From Owenia fusiformis (Eukaryota > Annelida > Polychaeta > Sabellida > Oweniidae): a DNA stretch of 64,000 bases. Below, piece after piece: positions 61,219 to 64,000 of the stretch; the first letter of the stretch is position 1; the number at the start of each line of letters is the position of its first letter. The translations under genes were made by a program, and so were the position numbers. The stretch spans positions 34,526,166-34,590,165 of the forward strand of contig CAIIXF020000011.1 of assembly GCA_903813345.2 (NCBI GenBank), read 5' to 3'. The notes under the pieces are model-generated. The model was not told the origin of the DNA, did no database searches, and saw nothing but the letters and a program-made list of their open reading frames with translations.

Positions 61219-64000
61219 CCTTGAATTAATCTCTCAACTTGCTAATTTCTCCCAATTTCTCACTTGAATCAGAATGAACTGTCTGACTTTCTGGCATTCC
61301 TATACAGTTGGGAATATTGAGTGAATGCCTGCTTATTCTATGCATTGTTAATTCAATTTCTGTTTGCTTTATTTTGAATTAAACTATAACCACCCACTGG
61401 AACATTGAAGAGGCTGTATAATTAATTGTAGTAAGTTATATATGGTCAGTGGCGGATCCAAGATCAGTCAGAAATTCAGAAGCTGGTTGCACATCGAGAT
61501 GGGGACTAAAAGGAAACCTTTATTTAGGGGGACAGATAGAAAGTCTCTTACTGAAGGAACAAAGCTACAAACAACCCAGGAATCCAAAATCTTACAGGAT
61601 ATCTGTTTCATATTGCATTGATATTGTGATATGCAATACATGAATGAAGCGATATGTTGGATGTTGACCCTCTGATACACTTTGGACTTCGAGATTGGAT
61701 TTTTCCGGTCCCACATCTTTCTCTCTTGTATGAATACACATATCTACAACTATTTTTAATGCCACAAGTTTTGGTTATTGCTTCTAATTTATACTTGTAC
61801 TTCTTCAACATGTACTGTAATGGTCTTCAGTGTAAATGAAATGTACCACGGCGGCCTTGTGGTCTTGGATTGTTATAATGGTTACTGAATGGTTTCTTTA
61901 CATGTTAGATCATAATGTGGGATATTTGGGTTTGTTTTCCTTATAACTGGTTGTACCCTTTGATGTTTCATTTTTCACTGTTTCACATTTGCAACACTTT
62001 AGTCCTTTGGCACTTGTGCATATACCTTTAAAGACAGAATCAGATCTAGCAAGATCAAGGTAATGGTAAGGTGAGTACTCTTGACAAAAATTGTTTCAAT
62101 TTTAGTGTTAACATATCAATCTCTGTCATCCCTATTTAATAAAAGTACCCAAATTATATACTGTAATTGGGGAAAACTAAAGAGTTTTACAATACATTGA
62201 TTTTTTTATTATATGTTTACCATTTTATTATTTGGCAGAATCTAAACATTTCCCCATTTTGGCACTTTCAATAATAACTTCACCAGTTTATAACATATCA
62301 TGGATCTTATGGGAAATATTATATATTTGAGATTGTAAAGAATATATATTGGAAGATCAACAGTACATGTTGCTTGCAAGTTTATCACTCCAAATGGATC
62401 TGATTCCCCTTTAAACAAAACATTGTCTAGATTAATAGATAAGTGTCGAAAGAACACCATTGCTATAGTTTTTGTAAGAAATTTTACAGACAGTGTGTGG
62501 GGTCTACATGGAAAATTCATGTAGATTTCGTGATTACCTAGAAACGTAATTAACTGCTGTTTTAAATTAAGAATATGTGAGTGTTTTTTCAATGTTGAAA
62601 CTTGTCAAACTGGGTAAGGATTTCTTTTCAAACTATGATATTTTCAGAAATGGTTGATATTCAAGTCTACCGATTGCAGTAAATGACAAATCATTATGAA
62701 TAAAAATATTTTAGGGTTATCAAAAATTAGAATTACAGCTGGAAGCTCTTTAATAGAAAGAATATACTAATTGTAAATTATACAAATTGTCATCAAATGT
62801 TAAGCAAGTTTGACAAATTCCAATATCTAACAAAATATGTAATGTATATGGCAGGTATTTCTAGATAACTCTAAATACCTTGTTTTAAACATCCTGAAAA
62901 TTACCTTTTGGTGATATTTTACTCTTAAATTGAGTTTTAGTGGTAAAGGAAAGCATAAATCACATGGCCACATCAGATGTATTTGAATATAAAACTAAAG
63001 TAATGACATATCAAGTTGCTAACATCTCATGATTACCTATCCACAAATTAAACAATTGAAGAATATTGATGTGACCAACAACATTTCTACGTCGCCGTAT
63101 TTCCGCTTTTCAGCAATTGGATTTCAAAGATTTTTATCCAGTGAATTATTGTTTGTGACCATAGCCATCCTTAATGACGTACAGAAGTATATTATGTGGA
63201 GAGTATCATGTCCATAGAAAACAAGATATTGAAGTATCTATTGCTTTTATTTTCAGTTACAGGAAATTAAACGATGCAGGTACAATCTCCTCATCCATAT
63301 TCAGAAGTGATGTAACTTCATGGTTAAGTGAGACAATGTAAATCAAAGATTATTTTGTTAAACGTGTTGATTCAGCTCATGTTAAGAACAAAAAATCTTC
63401 AAGTCAATATTTATAACAAGACGTACTGTACAGGGAACAGCAACCTACTTAACAATCGAATATTGCACCATCTGGTGGACTAACATGGTGATTCCTTATT
63501 TAAAAATACTTATTTTGACGTTCATAAATTTTGTCATATTCCGTGACAATATTGTACATTTTAGGTGCAACTTTAATTAAAACAAAATGTCTACCAAGTT
63601 GATAACAATTAGTTTAGTACAATTGCAATTGTAACCTTTATTGAGAAACATGTAAACCATGAAAATAAAGGAACGCACTATGAAGAACAAAATAATGTCA
63701 AATGTGCAGTAGCTGTACAATGAATTATTAATAAACGCTTAATTACTGGGCAGTGTTAATACATCTAAACATGCATTTCTTCCTAAATTGAAGTTAAATA
63801 GTAACATTGGTTTTACAATGATTTGTGCCAAGGTTTCTGTCAGTAAATAATTAAAGGGATGTTCCCCTAATAAGTAAGGCAATTAACTCTTACTTGAGAT
63901 TGAACAGTGAAATTAAGTGTACACATCAATAAAATCCATAGCATGTTGGCTTTTAAATAATTGTTGAATAAAATTATTTTGTCTGTGTATGAAAATCAAA
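61219..64000. other. Intergenic DNA, nothing recognised
   Basis: AT-rich with short open frames. The longest (62242-62592, minus) has no start context, splice sites or motif that I recognise. Confidence 0.4.

Noticed and set aside
62242-62592. 116-codon minus-strand open frame
   Set aside because: No recognisable motif and no splice or promoter support. Frames of this length are expected in AT-rich DNA of this amount.

Overview
This is a window of animal nuclear DNA. It is AT-rich, has GT-AG introns up to about 7 kb long, and encodes signal-peptide proteins with extracellular animal domains. It is crowded with short inverted-repeat transposons (MITEs) and minisatellites. The mix of Ly6/uPAR-like and CBM14 chitin-binding domains and the style of MITEs fit a marine invertebrate (lophotrochozoan or invertebrate deuterostome). 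I cannot name the species. No bacterial operon, CRISPR array, rRNA or tRNA was seen.

Three gene models were assembled by hand from splice sites and reading phase. (1) Minus strand, 3157-19147: a ten-exon, 642-residue Ras/Rab-like GTPase with a predicted N-myristoylation start, a glutamate at the position of the catalytic glutamine, and an acidic Asn/Asp-rich insert of about 165 extra residues between the NKxD and SAK motifs. (2) Plus strand, 23153-31789: a three-exon, 153-residue secreted precursor whose last 42 residues, after a Lys-Arg site, hold six cysteines. A perfect cAMP-response element lies about 100 bp upstream of its ATG. (3) Minus strand, 50158-56569: a four-exon, 250-residue secreted protein that joins a Ly6/LU-like domain to a CBM14-like chitin-binding domain. 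A weaker two-exon secreted micro-peptide candidate lies at 43374-43675 on the minus strand.

Between and inside these genes are four large minisatellites that together cover roughly 15 percent of the window: a 23/47-bp array (11203-13494), a 50-bp array (35668-38960), a 62-bp array (41355-42592) and a 44-bp array (53040-56040). The first abuts the 5' splice site of GTPase exon 3 and its unit copies that splice site, so the intron carries about 35 donor-like decoys. Other repeats include TTAA-flanked and TA-flanked MITEs, a hAT-like MITE with a 68-bp internally deleted copy that has its own 8-bp target duplication, a 1.8-kb palindrome with G-rich runs, a LINE fragment nested in an inverted-repeat transposon, and several short perfect hairpins.

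The genes show no shared pathway and are treated as independent neighbours. Stretches with nothing recognisable are 13580-16290, 28000-30180, 33000-34150, 39000-40560, 51700-53000 and 61220-64000, apart from small repeats noted below.
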